The position numbers and the translations under genes are program-made. Under the pieces are notes generated by a model. The model was not told where the DNA came from, searched no databases, and was given only the letters and a program-made list of their open reading frames with translations. 36,817 bases of DNA from an uncultured Bacteroidaceae bacterium. GTDB lineage: Bacteria > Bacteroidota > Bacteroidia > Bacteroidales > Bacteroidaceae. The stretch lies in NCBI GenBank assembly GCA_905235565.1, contig CAJOLR010000038.1:1-36817 (forward strand), written 5' to 3'. Shown here one piece after another: positions 1 to 8,627 of this stretch (positions are counted from its first letter, which is position 1; the number at the start of each line of letters is the position of its first letter).

Positions 1-365
1 TTGATGATACCGCAGTTGCGTACGTGGATGTTTACTCCGTCATCGGTTCGGATGCAGTATATGGCCTCAATCTCGGTGCGGCCGTCAACCTGCATCTGGT
101 AGTCGGCGCCGCCAGGCAGGACCTCACCCTTGATGTCGGGACCCTCGAATGTTCCGCCGGTGATGGGTATGATGGTGCGGGTGCCCTTGCCGTTATCGCC
201 CGATGAATAGGCCTGGCCAAGGCTTACGTTGAGACGTACTACATATTCAAGTTCAGGGGCTTTTGGCTCACCGTTCTGCTGCTGGGGAGCTCCGAATCCG
301 AACTGTGCGTTAGCATTCACTGTAAAGAGAGCCATTACGGCTGCTGCGAAAAGGATTTTCTTCAT
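1..365 (-). CDS. DUF3237 family secreted protein (partial, C-terminus outside window)
   Basis: Translation from the ATG at 365 gives a signal peptide (MKKILFAAAVMALF..., cleavage probably after ANA), a short Gln-rich linker, then a segment matching the DUF3237 pattern: R-x-IIPITGGTFEGP, V-LPGGADYQ and RTDDG-VNIHVRN. The family is small and barrel-like with no settled function; some members are annotated as exported. The reading frame is open to base 1, so the C-terminus is missing. A TATCTTTG -7 box lies about 40 nt upstream of the start on the same strand. It is divergent from the permease gene at 528 and no functional link is evident. Family assignment comes from recalled motifs. Confidence 0.85.
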   Translation of the reverse strand, partial: MKKILFAAAVMALFTVNANAQFGFGAPQQQNGEPKAPELEYVVRLNVSLGQAYSSGDNGKGTRTIIPITGGTFEGPDIKGEVLPGGADYQMQVDGRTEIEAIYCIRTDDGVNIHVRNCGII

Positions 366-403
366 AATTGTATTTGTTTTTGGGTTGTCTTAAGTTTGGA
401 TAG

Positions 404-411
404 CAAAGATA
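404..411 (-). promoter_or_regulatory. -7 promoter box of the DUF3237 gene
   Basis: On the minus strand this reads TATCTTTG, an exact match to the Bacteroidota TAnnTTTG -7 element, about 38 nt upstream of the ATG at 365. A second identical box on the same strand lies at 484-491 and could be an alternative start site. No convincing -33 element was identified. Confidence 0.6.
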
Positions 412-502
412 ATGCAAGCCGAGAGGAGAAAAAAGAAACTAGTTTATTTTTATCCCGAGGCGTAGCTTATCTTCGATTGTTATCAAAGATAGCTTTTTTG
501 AT

Positions 503-510
503 TAATTTTG
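503..510 (+). promoter_or_regulatory. candidate -7 promoter box of the permease operon
   Basis: TAATTTTG fits TAnnTTTG and ends 17 nt before the ATG at 528, implying a very short leader. Its position favours the 528 start over an in-frame upstream start at 396, which would place the promoter inside the coding region. The -33 match (a TTG at 477-479, 23 nt upstream) is poor. Confidence 0.4.
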
Positions 511-527
511 TGACATCTAAAAAGTGT

Positions 528-1568
528 ATGGTTACAGGAAACAGGAAACATATTGTCATATGCGTCGTGATGGCGGTTCTTGTGCTGCTGCTGTTTTTCC
601 TTAATCTGTGTTGGGGTACGGTACATATTCCGCTCAGGGATGTAATTGCATCGCTAACAGGTGCGGGAGCCAGCCGCGAGAGCTGGGATTTCATTATCAG
701 GGAGTCCCGATTGCCGGCTGCCGTAACGGCTCTTTTGGCAGGTGCATCGCTGGCCGCATCGGGTCTGATGCTGCAGACTGCATTCCGCAACCCTCTGGCA
801 GGTCCTGACATACTGGGCATAAACGGCGGTGCAGGGCTTGGCGTGGCATTGGTGATGCTGCTGTTCGGCGGAAACATAACTATGGGAAACCTTACAATAG
901 GTGGATCACTATCTGTGGTATTGGGCGCTTTTGCGGGCGCCATTGCGGTGACGGCGCTGGTACTTTACCTATCGGCCAAGCTCAAGAATCCGGTCATGCT
1001 GCTCATTGTGGGTATCATGGTGAGTTATCTGGCATCGGCTCTGATATCACTGCTCAACTTTTTCTCGACGGCCGAGGGGGTGCACTCTTATACTATGTGG
1101 GGTATGGGTAACTTTGGCGGTGTGTCAGTGGGGCAACTTCCTGTATATTGCATGGTTACGGCAATAGGTCTGGCCATCGCGGTGTCACTTATCAAGCCGC
1201 TCAACGCGCTGCTGCTGGGCGATATGTATGCCGAGAATCTGGGTATCAATATAATACGTACGCGAAACTGGCTGCTGCTTTCAACCAGCCTTCTGGTGGC
1301 CATCATTACGGCTTATTGCGGCCCGGTGTCGTTCATAGGTCTGGCAGTGCCGCACATAGGGCGCCTGATGCTGCAGTCAAGCAATCACCGCAGCCTGATG
1401 CCCGTAACCATCCTGACCGGTGCCGTAGTGGCGCTTCTGTGCAATGTGCTCAGTTCAATTCCCGGCAACCGCGGCCTGATTCCGCTCAATGCCATCACCC
1501 CTGCCATAGGTGCTCCGGTGATACTTTACGTGCTATTAAAAAACAGACATAACCAATTATCATTATGA
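528..1568 (+). CDS. FecCD/BtuC-type ABC transporter permease
   Basis: About 346 residues, very hydrophobic, in the FecCD family that carries iron-siderophore, haem or B12 across the inner membrane. Family hallmarks visible are the ...RLPAAVTALLAGASLAASGLMLQ..FRNPLAGPDILG segment after the first membrane helix, and GPVSFIGLAVPHIGRLM near the C-terminus, the region that contacts the ATPase. I start it at 528 rather than 396: the upstream 44 codons are low-complexity, cross the promoter region and are not family-like. The stop overlaps the next ATG (ATGA). B12 is a reasonable substrate guess because a BtuF-like protein is encoded at 11432-12535, but no ATPase (BtuD) is adjacent, so the substrate is inferred and I leave the symbol blank. 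Confidence 0.85.
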   Translation: MVTGNRKHIVICVVMAVLVLLLFFLNLCWGTVHIPLRDVIASLTGAGASRESWDFIIRESRLPAAVTALLAGASLAASGLMLQTAFRNPLAGPDILGINGGAGLGVALVMLLFGGNITMGNLTIGGSLSVVLGAFAGAIAVTALVLYLSAKLKNPVMLLIVGIMVSYLASALISLLNFFSTAEGVHSYTMWGMGNFGGVSVGQLPVYCMVTAIGLAIAVSLIKPLNALLLGDMYAENLGINIIRTRNWLLLSTSLLVAIITAYCGPVSFIGLAVPHIGRLMLQSSNHRSLMPVTILTGAVVALLCNVLSSIPGNRGLIPLNAITPAIGAPVILYVLLKNRHNQLSL

Positions 1569-2734
1569 GGACTACAAAGATCATTGCCGCCGCGCTTACG
1601 GCAGTTTTGTGCAGTTATGCTGCAGCCCAGAGACCCCGTATGGAGCAGTTCCCGGAGGGCTCGTACTCACCGGTAACCAACATAAACCGCAACGGTTATC
1701 CCCGTGTGTTGGCCGATAACAGCGTGATGTTCCGCGTCCAGGCCCCGCAGGCACAGAATGTGCAGATTGACCTGGGCGGCATCAAATATGATATGACCAA
1801 GGGCGATAACGGCGCATGGACCGTTACCACCAAGCCTCAGGTGCCCGGATTTCACTACTATAACCTCTTTATAGACAATGTTTCCGTATCCGATCCCGCC
1901 AGCCAGCCGTTTTACGGTTGCAGCCGATGGACAAGCGCTATCGAGATAAAGGAGCCGGGTATGGATGTGTTTGAGGTGCAGGATGTTCCACACGGTGAGG
2001 TCCGTACAGTTTATTATTACTCAAAGGTTGAGGAGGCGTGGCGCCCGCTCATGGTCTATACTCCGGCCGGTTACAATGAGGGCAAGCAGGAGTATCCCGT
2101 GGTCTATATACAGCACGGCGGCGGTGAGGATCATCGCGGCTGGATGGAGCAGGGCCGTACCGCCCAGATCCTGGATAACCTGATTGCCGCCGGCAAGGCT
2201 GTGCCAATGATAGTGGTTAGTGCCAATAGTAATGTAACTTCACGCAGCGGCGGCATGGGTGGCGGTTACAGCTGGCAGGGAATGCAGACATTCCGCAGTG
2301 AACTGATTGACAACGTTATTCCTTTTGTAGAGAAGACCTATCGCGTCAAGAAAGACCGCAAGAGCCGCGCCATGTGCGGTCTGTCCATGGGTGGCGGCCA
2401 GTCATTCTATATAGGCCTGCGTGACCCCGAGGTATTTGCAAACGTAGGCGTATTCTCAACCGGTATGTTCGGCGGAATATCGGGCGCCGCAAACTTTGAC
2501 CTGGAGGCCGAGTGCCCGGGCATGCTGTCCGATACCAAAACCTTCAACAAGACGTTTGATGTGTTCTTCCTTAGCTGCGGCGAGCAGGATCCGCGCATTG
2601 AATACACCCGCAACATAGTCAAGACCATGCGTGATGCCGGTGTTGATGTAAAGTTCAACTCTTATCCCGGCGACCATGAGTGGCAGGTTTGGCGCAAGTC
2701 ACTGCATGAGTTTGCACAATACTTATTTAAATGA
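1565..2734 (+). CDS. secreted esterase, CE1/esterase-D-like, with N-terminal E-set domain
   Basis: 389 residues with a signal peptide (MRTTKIIAAALTAVLCSYAAA). Residues about 40-130 look like the immunoglobulin-like domain (CBM48/GlgB-N type) that precedes many Bacteroidota carbohydrate esterases. Residues about 140-389 form the alpha/beta hydrolase: VVYIQHGGGEDHRGW, nucleophile Ser274 in GLSMGGG, probable acid Asp342 in CGEQDPR, and His371 in GDHEW. Feruloyl or acetyl esters of plant polysaccharides are the usual substrates of such proteins; the exact substrate cannot be read here. It overlaps the permease by 4 nt and the next gene by 4 nt, so it is translationally coupled between two membrane transporters, which is an odd setting for a carbohydrate esterase. 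Confidence 0.85.
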   Translation: MRTTKIIAAALTAVLCSYAAAQRPRMEQFPEGSYSPVTNINRNGYPRVLADNSVMFRVQAPQAQNVQIDLGGIKYDMTKGDNGAWTVTTKPQVPGFHYYNLFIDNVSVSDPASQPFYGCSRWTSAIEIKEPGMDVFEVQDVPHGEVRTVYYYSKVEEAWRPLMVYTPAGYNEGKQEYPVVYIQHGGGEDHRGWMEQGRTAQILDNLIAAGKAVPMIVVSANSNVTSRSGGMGGGYSWQGMQTFRSELIDNVIPFVEKTYRVKKDRKSRAMCGLSMGGGQSFYIGLRDPEVFANVGVFSTGMFGGISGAANFDLEAECPGMLSDTKTFNKTFDVFFLSCGEQDPRIEYTRNIVKTMRDAGVDVKFNSYPGDHEWQVWRKSLHEFAQYLFK

Positions 2735-3768
2735 TTGATATACTGACCGAATCGCTGCGCACCTCCATCCTGGTAACGGGGCTGGTGGTGATAATGATGA
2801 TGCTCATCGAGGTGTTCAATGTGCACTCCAACGGGCGCATGTTCAAAGGCCTCCGCAACCGCCGTGTGGGTCAGGTGCTGCTGTCAGCGGCATTGGGCGC
2901 CGTACCCGGATGCATGGGCGGATTCGCGTCAGTATCTCTCTATACCCATGGCCTGATTAGCTTTGGCGCACTGATAGCCATGATGATTGCTTCATCGGGC
3001 GACGAGGCTTTCGTCATGCTGGCCATGTTCCCTGGCAAGTCTGCCTGGATATTCCTGATACTCTTTGTGGTGGCAGTTGCGGCAGGCCTGCTGGTGGACC
3101 TGTTCCGCAGCAAAGATGACGGCTGCCACTCCATGAACGTGCATGATCAGGACCGCGAGAACCGTCATGAGCACCATCACAAGCGCCACTATGGATGGCA
3201 GCGAATAGTGATGTTCCTGGGAGTGCTTGTATTCATCGGCTCCCTGCTGGCCGGCTGGCTTGAGTCCGATGAGTCCGATACGGCATCGGGAGGTTTCAAC
3301 CTGCTGTCAGAGGAGTGGATGTACTGGCTGTTTGCAGTGCTGAGCCTTGCAGTGCTAGGCATGCTGCTATTAGCGGGTGACCATTTTGTAGAGGAGCACC
3401 TGTGGGAACACATAGTATGTCATCACCTGCCAGGTATTTTTCTGTGGACATTCGGAACAATTCTGATAATAGGGGTATTGATGTCTTATTTTGACATAAA
3501 CTCATGGATCAGTGACAACACAATCCTGATGATTCTGTTGGCGGCCGCAGTGGGAATCATCCCTGAATCCGGACCGCATCTGGTATTCGTATCGCTGTAT
3601 GCCGCAGGTGTAGTTCCTCTGCCTGTCCTTATAGCCAGCTGCATCAGCCAGGACGGTCACGCATCACTCCCGCTGCTGGCCCAGAGCCGACGTGCGTTCC
3701 TTATGTCCAAAGCAATCAATGTGGCAATTGCTGTCATCACCGGCCTTATACTGTACTTATTGAATTGA
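2731..3768 (+). CDS. ArsP_2-type multi-pass putative heavy-metal exporter
   Basis: 345 residues with about 8-10 membrane helices. The sequence matches what I know as the ArsP_2 family (putative 10-TM heavy-metal exporter, sometimes annotated as manganese or arsenic efflux): two similar halves each with an acidic helix motif, ALGAVPGCMGGFASVSLYTHG with SSGDEAFVM in the first and AAAVGIIPESGPHLVFVSLYAAG with SCISQDGHASLPL in the second. A His-rich loop at about 130-155 (CHSMNVHDQ... and HEHHHKRH) lies between the halves and suggests metal binding. The start ATGA overlaps the esterase stop. Transported metal is unknown; in a B12-rich neighbourhood cobalt is worth considering but this is inference. 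Confidence 0.75.
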   Translation: MIDILTESLRTSILVTGLVVIMMMLIEVFNVHSNGRMFKGLRNRRVGQVLLSAALGAVPGCMGGFASVSLYTHGLISFGALIAMMIASSGDEAFVMLAMFPGKSAWIFLILFVVAVAAGLLVDLFRSKDDGCHSMNVHDQDRENRHEHHHKRHYGWQRIVMFLGVLVFIGSLLAGWLESDESDTASGGFNLLSEEWMYWLFAVLSLAVLGMLLLAGDHFVEEHLWEHIVCHHLPGIFLWTFGTILIIGVLMSYFDINSWISDNTILMILLAAAVGIIPESGPHLVFVSLYAAGVVPLPVLIASCISQDGHASLPLLAQSRRAFLMSKAINVAIAVITGLILYLLN

Positions 3769-3803
3769 GAATTGAAACGCAGAACCTTTATAATTCTCAA
3801 TTC
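3762..3803. terminator. bidirectional hairpin between convergent genes
   Basis: A 12-bp perfect inverted repeat, GAATTGAGAATT at 3762-3773 and its complement at 3792-3803, separates the convergent exporter and AraC genes. The right arm is followed by a second AATTCTCAATT (3806-3816) and a short T run. A terminator acting in both directions is the simplest reading. Confidence 0.65.
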
Positions 3804-3820
3804 TTAATTCTCAATTGTTT

Positions 3821-4732
3821 TCATTCCTCGCGGTATTGAGTGGGAGTCTGGCCGGTGTGGTTCTTGAAAAAACGGAAAAAGAATGACTGGCTGGGGAAGT
3901 TCAGGCTGGCCGATACCTCCTTTATTGTCATGTTTGTGTGACGCAGCATGTTCTTGGCGTCAAGTATCAGCAGTTCACTCAACCATTCCGGTACGGACCT
4001 GCCGCTTGTCTCTTTTACAATCCTGGAGAGGTATTTGGGCGTTACGCACATCTTATCAGCATAGTAGGCTACCATATGCTCTTGCGCATGGTCGTTTATG
4101 GCCAGTTTGATGAACTGCTCCAGCATCTGGCGCTGGCGGGTGGTGCGGACCGGAGTCTCCATGTCCTGCCGGCGCTTGGAGTTGGCCAGAAAACCTGCAA
4201 ACTGGTAGAATACTGACGATATGAGACCGCCTATACTCTCCTTAATAAATTGTGAATCAGCTTTTGTTATGTCAAGTGCCAGGTTTACGTATTTATGAAG
4301 CAAACCTGTTTCATCATCCGAAAGATGTATGCACGGGTCACGCAATACTTCGACCGCCTCCATGAGGAATTTGCTTGGGTTGATACCTACGCTTGCAAGA
4401 TAGGAGGCGGAGACGCATAACAGTGTTACCCGCAGATTCTGATCCAACTCATCAGGCTGGGTTATCTTTACGATATTGCCCGGCGTTATAAGAAGCAGTG
4501 TCCCGGTGGTGAGATGGTAGTCTGTCAGGTTGACAGAACAGTCAACCGATCCTTCCACGCAGTATGCGGCAAGGTAACAGTCCACCCGGAACGGATAACG
4601 CAGGTAGGTGTATTGGGGCTTCTCCTGCAGACGTGAAATAAAGAAGTCATCACCGATACCGATCGATATGCCGGAAGGTACCATCTGCTTGATTTTGGAT
4701 GGTGTGATAAGTGTTTCGGAATAGTTTTCCAT
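3821..4732 (-). CDS. AraC-family transcriptional regulator
   Basis: 303 residues. The N-terminal two-thirds look like an AraC cupin-type sensing domain; residues about 205-303 form the double helix-turn-helix, with MVAYYADKMCVTPKYLSRIVKETSGRS as the first unit and SLNFPSQSFFFRFFKNHTGQTPTQYR as the second, the typical HTH_18 ending. It is divergent from the efflux operon starting at 4906; the shared 173-nt intergenic region holds both promoters and a perfect inverted repeat, so it most likely controls that operon. The ligand is unknown. Confidence 0.92.
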   Translation of the reverse strand: MENYSETLITPSKIKQMVPSGISIGIGDDFFISRLQEKPQYTYLRYPFRVDCYLAAYCVEGSVDCSVNLTDYHLTTGTLLLITPGNIVKITQPDELDQNLRVTLLCVSASYLASVGINPSKFLMEAVEVLRDPCIHLSDDETGLLHKYVNLALDITKADSQFIKESIGGLISSVFYQFAGFLANSKRRQDMETPVRTTRQRQMLEQFIKLAINDHAQEHMVAYYADKMCVTPKYLSRIVKETSGRSVPEWLSELLILDAKNMLRHTNMTIKEVSASLNFPSQSFFFRFFKNHTGQTPTQYREE

Positions 4733-4755
4733 CTGTCTGATGCTTGCTTTTATGC

Positions 4756-4763
4756 CAAAAGTA
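4756..4763 (-). promoter_or_regulatory. -7 promoter box of the AraC gene
   Basis: Minus-strand TACTTTTG matches TAnnTTTG, 23 nt upstream of the ATG at 4732. The efflux operon on the other strand has an identical TACTTTTG box at 4862-4869. Confidence 0.55.
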
Positions 4764-4789
4764 ATATGAATTTATCAATTATTATGCCG

Positions 4790-4812
4790 ATTGGTTGCTA
4801 AATTCAACCAAT
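4790..4812. promoter_or_regulatory. inverted repeat, candidate AraC operator
   Basis: ATTGGTTG at 4790-4797 and CAACCAAT at 4805-4812 form a perfect 8-bp inverted repeat with a 7-nt A/T-rich spacer. It lies midway between the divergent -7 boxes, a position suited to a regulator that controls both directions. Binding by the adjacent AraC protein is inference. Confidence 0.5.
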
Positions 4813-4836
4813 AGATATAAAGAGTGATTAAATAGA

Positions 4837-4869
4837 TTGTCCCGGAACAATGAAATGGCACTACTTTTG
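4837..4869 (+). promoter_or_regulatory. promoter of the efflux operon
   Basis: TACTTTTG (4862-4869) is an exact -7 box; a TTG at 4837-4839 lies 22 nt upstream, close to the -33 spacing. This places the transcript start near 4875 and the true start codon at 4906, not the upstream TTG codon at 4837 in the same frame. Confidence 0.55.
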
Positions 4870-4905
4870 CATCCGGAAATAAAGAAAGCTATAACACAAG
4901 ACAAT

Positions 4906-6411
4906 ATGAAAATAAACGACAGATTTCTGATTGCAGCGTGTATGGTCCTGATGGCAGTACCGGCTGTCCGTCCGGCTGCACAGACTGTTCTTACGCTTGA
5001 AGAGTGCAGGACAATGGCATTGCAGAACAACGGCCAGTCCAAGATGGCCAGGGAGAGGGTGGCTGCAGCCGAGTATGACAGCAAGACTGCTTTTGCCAAC
5101 TATCTGCCCAAGGTTTCGGCAACGGCACTATATCTTCACAACAGCGATAACATTAACCTGGCCAGTGAGGAACAACGCAATTCGTTGTCGGGTATGGGAA
5201 CGTCATTGACATCGGGTATAAAGAACTCGCTTATGACAGACCCTGATTTCCTTTCATTGTACATGACTGATGCAACAGTAAAGAATACTGTCAACTATAT
5301 GATAAGCAAGATGTCCACCGCCGATGTGGCCGGAACGCTCAACGGCCTGGGGCAGGAACTGTCCAATGACCTTACACTGGATATCAGGAATGTTTATGTT
5401 GGTGCTATAACCGTTGAGGAACCCATTTATGTGGGCGGTAAGATACGTGCATACAATAAGGTGACTGCATACGCTAAGGAACTGGCCGAGACCCAGTTGA
5501 GCGGTGAGGACCAGAAGGTGCTGGTTACTGTCGATGAGGCTTACTGGCAGATTGTATCGGTTGCCAACAAGCTGCGCCTGACTGACCGTTATGTGGAACT
5601 GCTGGAGCAAATGGACAGGAACGTGGAGATAATGAAGCAGGAGGGTGTGGCTACCGCATCGGACCAGCTTTCGGTAAGGGTAAAGCTGAACGAGGCCCAG
5701 ATGACACAGATCAAGGCACAGAACGGCCTGGCCCTATCCAAGATGTTGCTGTGTCAGTTATGCGGAATGCCGCTGGACAGCGAGATAACACTTCAGGATG
5801 AAATGAACGAGACTCTGGAGATTCCGGCCGATGAGGTTACATATACTCAGGAGAACCTCTATGAGAACCGTCCAGAACTCAAGAGCCTGCAGCTGGCGGT
5901 CAACATGTATGACCTTAAGTCAAAGATAGTCCGTGCCGACTATCTGCCTACTGTAGCCCTGATGGGTAATTATCTGATAACCAACCCGTCGGCCAGCGAC
6001 GGTTTTGCCAACGATTTTCACGGTATGTGGAACGTGGGCGTTGTGGCCAGGATTCCGGTGTTTCACTTCGGTGAGGGTATGAACAAGTACCGCAAGGCCA
6101 AGTCGGACGTGATACTGACTCAGTATCAGCTGGATGATGCCAAAGGCAAGGTCTCGCTGCAGGTAAACCAGTATGAGAAAAAGATAGCAGAGGCCGATTC
6201 ACGCCTGGAGATGGCGCTTAGGAACATGGAGAACGCCGAGGAGAACCTGCGTGTGGCAAACATCGGATTCAAGGAGGGCGTGGTGGAGTCATCACTGGTG
6301 CTGGCCGCACAGACGGCTTGGCTGCAGGCACATTCCGAGGAGATAGACGCACGAATTGACCGGATAATGGCTACCATATACCTGCGTCAGGCTACAGGAC
6401 AGCTTAAATAA
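4906..6411 (+). CDS. TolC-family outer-membrane efflux protein
   Basis: About 501 residues from the ATG at 4906, which gives a good signal peptide ending at PAAAQ-like residues (RPAAQTVLTLEEC). The mature start LTLEECRTMALQNNGQ is the classic OEP opening; two OEP repeats follow with long helical stretches, and a second copy of the pattern starts near YTQENLYENRPELKSLQLAV. The C-terminus ...ARIDRIMATIYLRQATGQLK is typical. It forms the trimeric outer-membrane channel of a tripartite exporter with the next three genes. First gene of the operon, 32 nt ahead of the adaptor gene. Confidence 0.93.
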   Translation: MKINDRFLIAACMVLMAVPAVRPAAQTVLTLEECRTMALQNNGQSKMARERVAAAEYDSKTAFANYLPKVSATALYLHNSDNINLASEEQRNSLSGMGTSLTSGIKNSLMTDPDFLSLYMTDATVKNTVNYMISKMSTADVAGTLNGLGQELSNDLTLDIRNVYVGAITVEEPIYVGGKIRAYNKVTAYAKELAETQLSGEDQKVLVTVDEAYWQIVSVANKLRLTDRYVELLEQMDRNVEIMKQEGVATASDQLSVRVKLNEAQMTQIKAQNGLALSKMLLCQLCGMPLDSEITLQDEMNETLEIPADEVTYTQENLYENRPELKSLQLAVNMYDLKSKIVRADYLPTVALMGNYLITNPSASDGFANDFHGMWNVGVVARIPVFHFGEGMNKYRKAKSDVILTQYQLDDAKGKVSLQVNQYEKKIAEADSRLEMALRNMENAEENLRVANIGFKEGVVESSLVLAAQTAWLQAHSEEIDARIDRIMATIYLRQATGQLK

Positions 6412-6443
6412 TACATATTAGAATCGGATAAAACATATTAAAT

Positions 6444-7436
6444 ATGGACAACAAGACACAGAGAATGAACATTGTGCTGTCATTGACAGCATTTGCAGTG
6501 GTGATTGTGATTGTATGTGCGGTGGGTATCTATACATTCAACCATCGTGAACCTGAGATTGTCCAGGGACAGGCCGAAGCCAGTGAATACCGCGTATCGA
6601 GCAAGGTTCCCGGACGTATACTCAAGATCCTGGTTCATGAGGGACAGCAGGTTAAGGTTGGGGATACCCTGGCCATACTTGATACCCCGGATATCAACGC
6701 CAAGCAGGCTCAGGCCGAGGCAGTGCTCAGTGCCGCCACCGCCCAGAACGCTAAGGCCCAGAAGGGGGCGCGTGAGGAGCAGATACAGGGAGCTTTTGAG
6801 TTGTGGCAGAAAGCCAAAGCAGGTCTGGACATATATGAAAAATCATACCGCCGTGTGGAGAACCTTTTCAAGGAGGGTGTGGTGAGCGAGCAGAAACGTG
6901 ACGAGGCCAAGGCTCAGTACGATGCCGCTGTGGCCACCGAGAGGGCTGCCAAGTCACAGTATGATATGGCCGTGAACGGTGCCGAGAAGGAGGTCAAGGA
7001 GATGGCTGCCGCCCAGATGCGTCAGGCCGAGGGCGTTGTGGCCGAGGTGAACTCATATATTGACGAGACAGTGCTGACCGCATCACTGGACGGTGAGGTG
7101 AGCGAGATATTCCCGATGGTTGGTGAACTGGTTGGTACCGGTGCTCCGATCATGAACATAGCCGTTATGAGTGATATGTGGGTGTCTTTCAATGTCCGTG
7201 AGGACCTGTTGCAGGATTTGACAATGGGCGCGGTGCGTGACGCATACGTCCCGGCATTGGGCAAGAATGTTCCGGTCAAGGTTACATATATGCGTGACCT
7301 GGGTTCGTATGCAGCCTGGAAGGCCACCAAAGTTAACGGTCAGTATGACCTCAAGACCTTTGAGGTCCGTGCCGTTCCGCAGCAGAAGGTTGAGAACCTG
7401 CGTCCCGGAATGACTGTAATCATAGACAGAAACTGA
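6444..7436 (+). CDS. HlyD-family membrane-fusion (adaptor) protein
   Basis: 330 residues: one N-terminal membrane helix (about residues 9-29), a biotinyl-lipoyl half motif (EYRVSSKVPGRILKILVHEGQQVKVGDTLAILD), a long alpha-helical hairpin (about 85-205, rich in Ala/Glu/Lys), then the second lipoyl half and beta-barrel (TASLDGEVSEIFPMVGELVGTGAPIMNI). It resembles YbhG/EmrA-type adaptors linking an inner-membrane ABC-2 pump to TolC. The 6-nt gap to the next gene supports one transcript. Substrate unknown. Confidence 0.93.
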   Translation: MDNKTQRMNIVLSLTAFAVVIVIVCAVGIYTFNHREPEIVQGQAEASEYRVSSKVPGRILKILVHEGQQVKVGDTLAILDTPDINAKQAQAEAVLSAATAQNAKAQKGAREEQIQGAFELWQKAKAGLDIYEKSYRRVENLFKEGVVSEQKRDEAKAQYDAAVATERAAKSQYDMAVNGAEKEVKEMAAAQMRQAEGVVAEVNSYIDETVLTASLDGEVSEIFPMVGELVGTGAPIMNIAVMSDMWVSFNVREDLLQDLTMGAVRDAYVPALGKNVPVKVTYMRDLGSYAAWKATKVNGQYDLKTFEVRAVPQQKVENLRPGMTVIIDRN

Positions 7437-7442
7437 TAGGCC

Positions 7443-8615
7443 ATGAGTGGAACAAAGCAAGGATTCCGGGCTGTGGCAGGGCGTGAGATAGTGCGAATGC
7501 AGTCTCGGCCGCTTTATGGGCTAAGCATGATATTTGCGCCGCTGTTCTGCTTTGTCTTTTTTATAACCCTTATGAAAGAGGGTCTGCCCGAGAGCCTGCC
7601 TGCCGGAGTGGTCGATGAGGATAATACCTCTGTTTCACGCTCCATACTCCGCAATCTCGATTCATATCAGCAGACCGAGATCATAAGGCAGTACTCCAAT
7701 TTTGCCGAGGCACGTGAGGCATTGCAGAATAATGAGATTTACGGATTCTTATACATACCTAAAGGCACGCAGGAGAAAGCCTCAAATCAGGAACAGCCCA
7801 AGATTTCCATCTATACCAATGGCGCTTACATTGTTCCTTCATCGCTGTTATACCGTGACATGAAGACCATGGCCACGATGGCATCGGCGGCAGTAGGTCG
7901 TGAGGTGTTGCTGGCCAAGGGTGCAGGCATGGACCAGGCTATGGGATTTCTGCAGCCCATAAAGATGGATATGCGCCCGTTGGGTAACCCGTGGCTCAAC
8001 TACAGCGTGTATCTGAGCAACACAATACTTCCGGCAGTGCTGTCGCTGATGATACTGATGGTGACCTGTTTCAGCATCCATACTGAACTTAAGGACGGTA
8101 CCGCAATGGAGTGGCTCTCAATGTCCGGTGGCAATATACTCAAGGCGGTCAGCGCCAAACTTTTCCCGCAGACAATGGTGTTCTCGCTCATGGCGGTCAT
8201 TTATCTGGTACTGCTCTATGGATTGATGGGATTCCCGCTGCAAAACGGTTTCTGGCCGATGTTTGCGGCTGCCGAACTGCTCATTCTGGCATCGCAGGGG
8301 TTTGCGGTGTTCATTACATCGGCCATTCCGTCTCTGCGTTGGTCGCTCAGCCTGTGCACACTTTGGGGAGTGCTCTCCATACCCATCTGCGGATTCTCAT
8401 TCCCTGTTATGGGTATGCCGGCTCCGTTACAGGCTCTTTCCTATATGTTCCCGCTCCGTTACTATTTCCTGATTTATGTGGATCAGGCCCTGAACGGAGT
8501 GCCGCTGGTATATTCAGCCTGGTACTATGTAGCCATGGTTGTTATCACAATTCTGCCGCTTGTGGATATCAGTCTGCTCAGGAAAACTGCTCATGAATAT
8601 ACATACTTGCCTTAA
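7443..8615 (+). CDS. ABC-2 type transporter permease (first of pair)
   Basis: 390 residues: N-terminal helix (about 25-45), a large periplasmic domain (GVVDEDNTSVSRSILRNLDSYQQTEI..., as in YhhJ/YbhS proteins), then five helices beginning near LPAVLSLMILMVTCFSIHTELKDGTAMEWL. This is the ABC2_membrane_3 pattern. Membrane partner of the following permease, probably as a heterodimer. No nucleotide-binding domain is present in the protein or beside it. Confidence 0.9.
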   Translation: MSGTKQGFRAVAGREIVRMQSRPLYGLSMIFAPLFCFVFFITLMKEGLPESLPAGVVDEDNTSVSRSILRNLDSYQQTEIIRQYSNFAEAREALQNNEIYGFLYIPKGTQEKASNQEQPKISIYTNGAYIVPSSLLYRDMKTMATMASAAVGREVLLAKGAGMDQAMGFLQPIKMDMRPLGNPWLNYSVYLSNTILPAVLSLMILMVTCFSIHTELKDGTAMEWLSMSGGNILKAVSAKLFPQTMVFSLMAVIYLVLLYGLMGFPLQNGFWPMFAAAELLILASQGFAVFITSAIPSLRWSLSLCTLWGVLSIPICGFSFPVMGMPAPLQALSYMFPLRYYFLIYVDQALNGVPLVYSAWYYVAMVVITILPLVDISLLRKTAHEYTYLP

Positions 8616-8627
8616 TGGAATGATGAT

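Noticed and set aside
396..527. N-terminal extension of the permease from the upstream start
   Set aside because: The segment is not family-like, crosses a -7 box and covers promoter sequence of the divergent gene; the ATG at 528 gives the normal family start.
366..527. A cobalamin riboswitch before the BtuC-type permease
   Set aside because: No B12 box or GCCACTG element is present in this leader.
3762..3816. Ends of an insertion sequence
   Set aside because: Short A/T-rich inverted repeats between convergent genes, with no transposase; a terminator is simpler.
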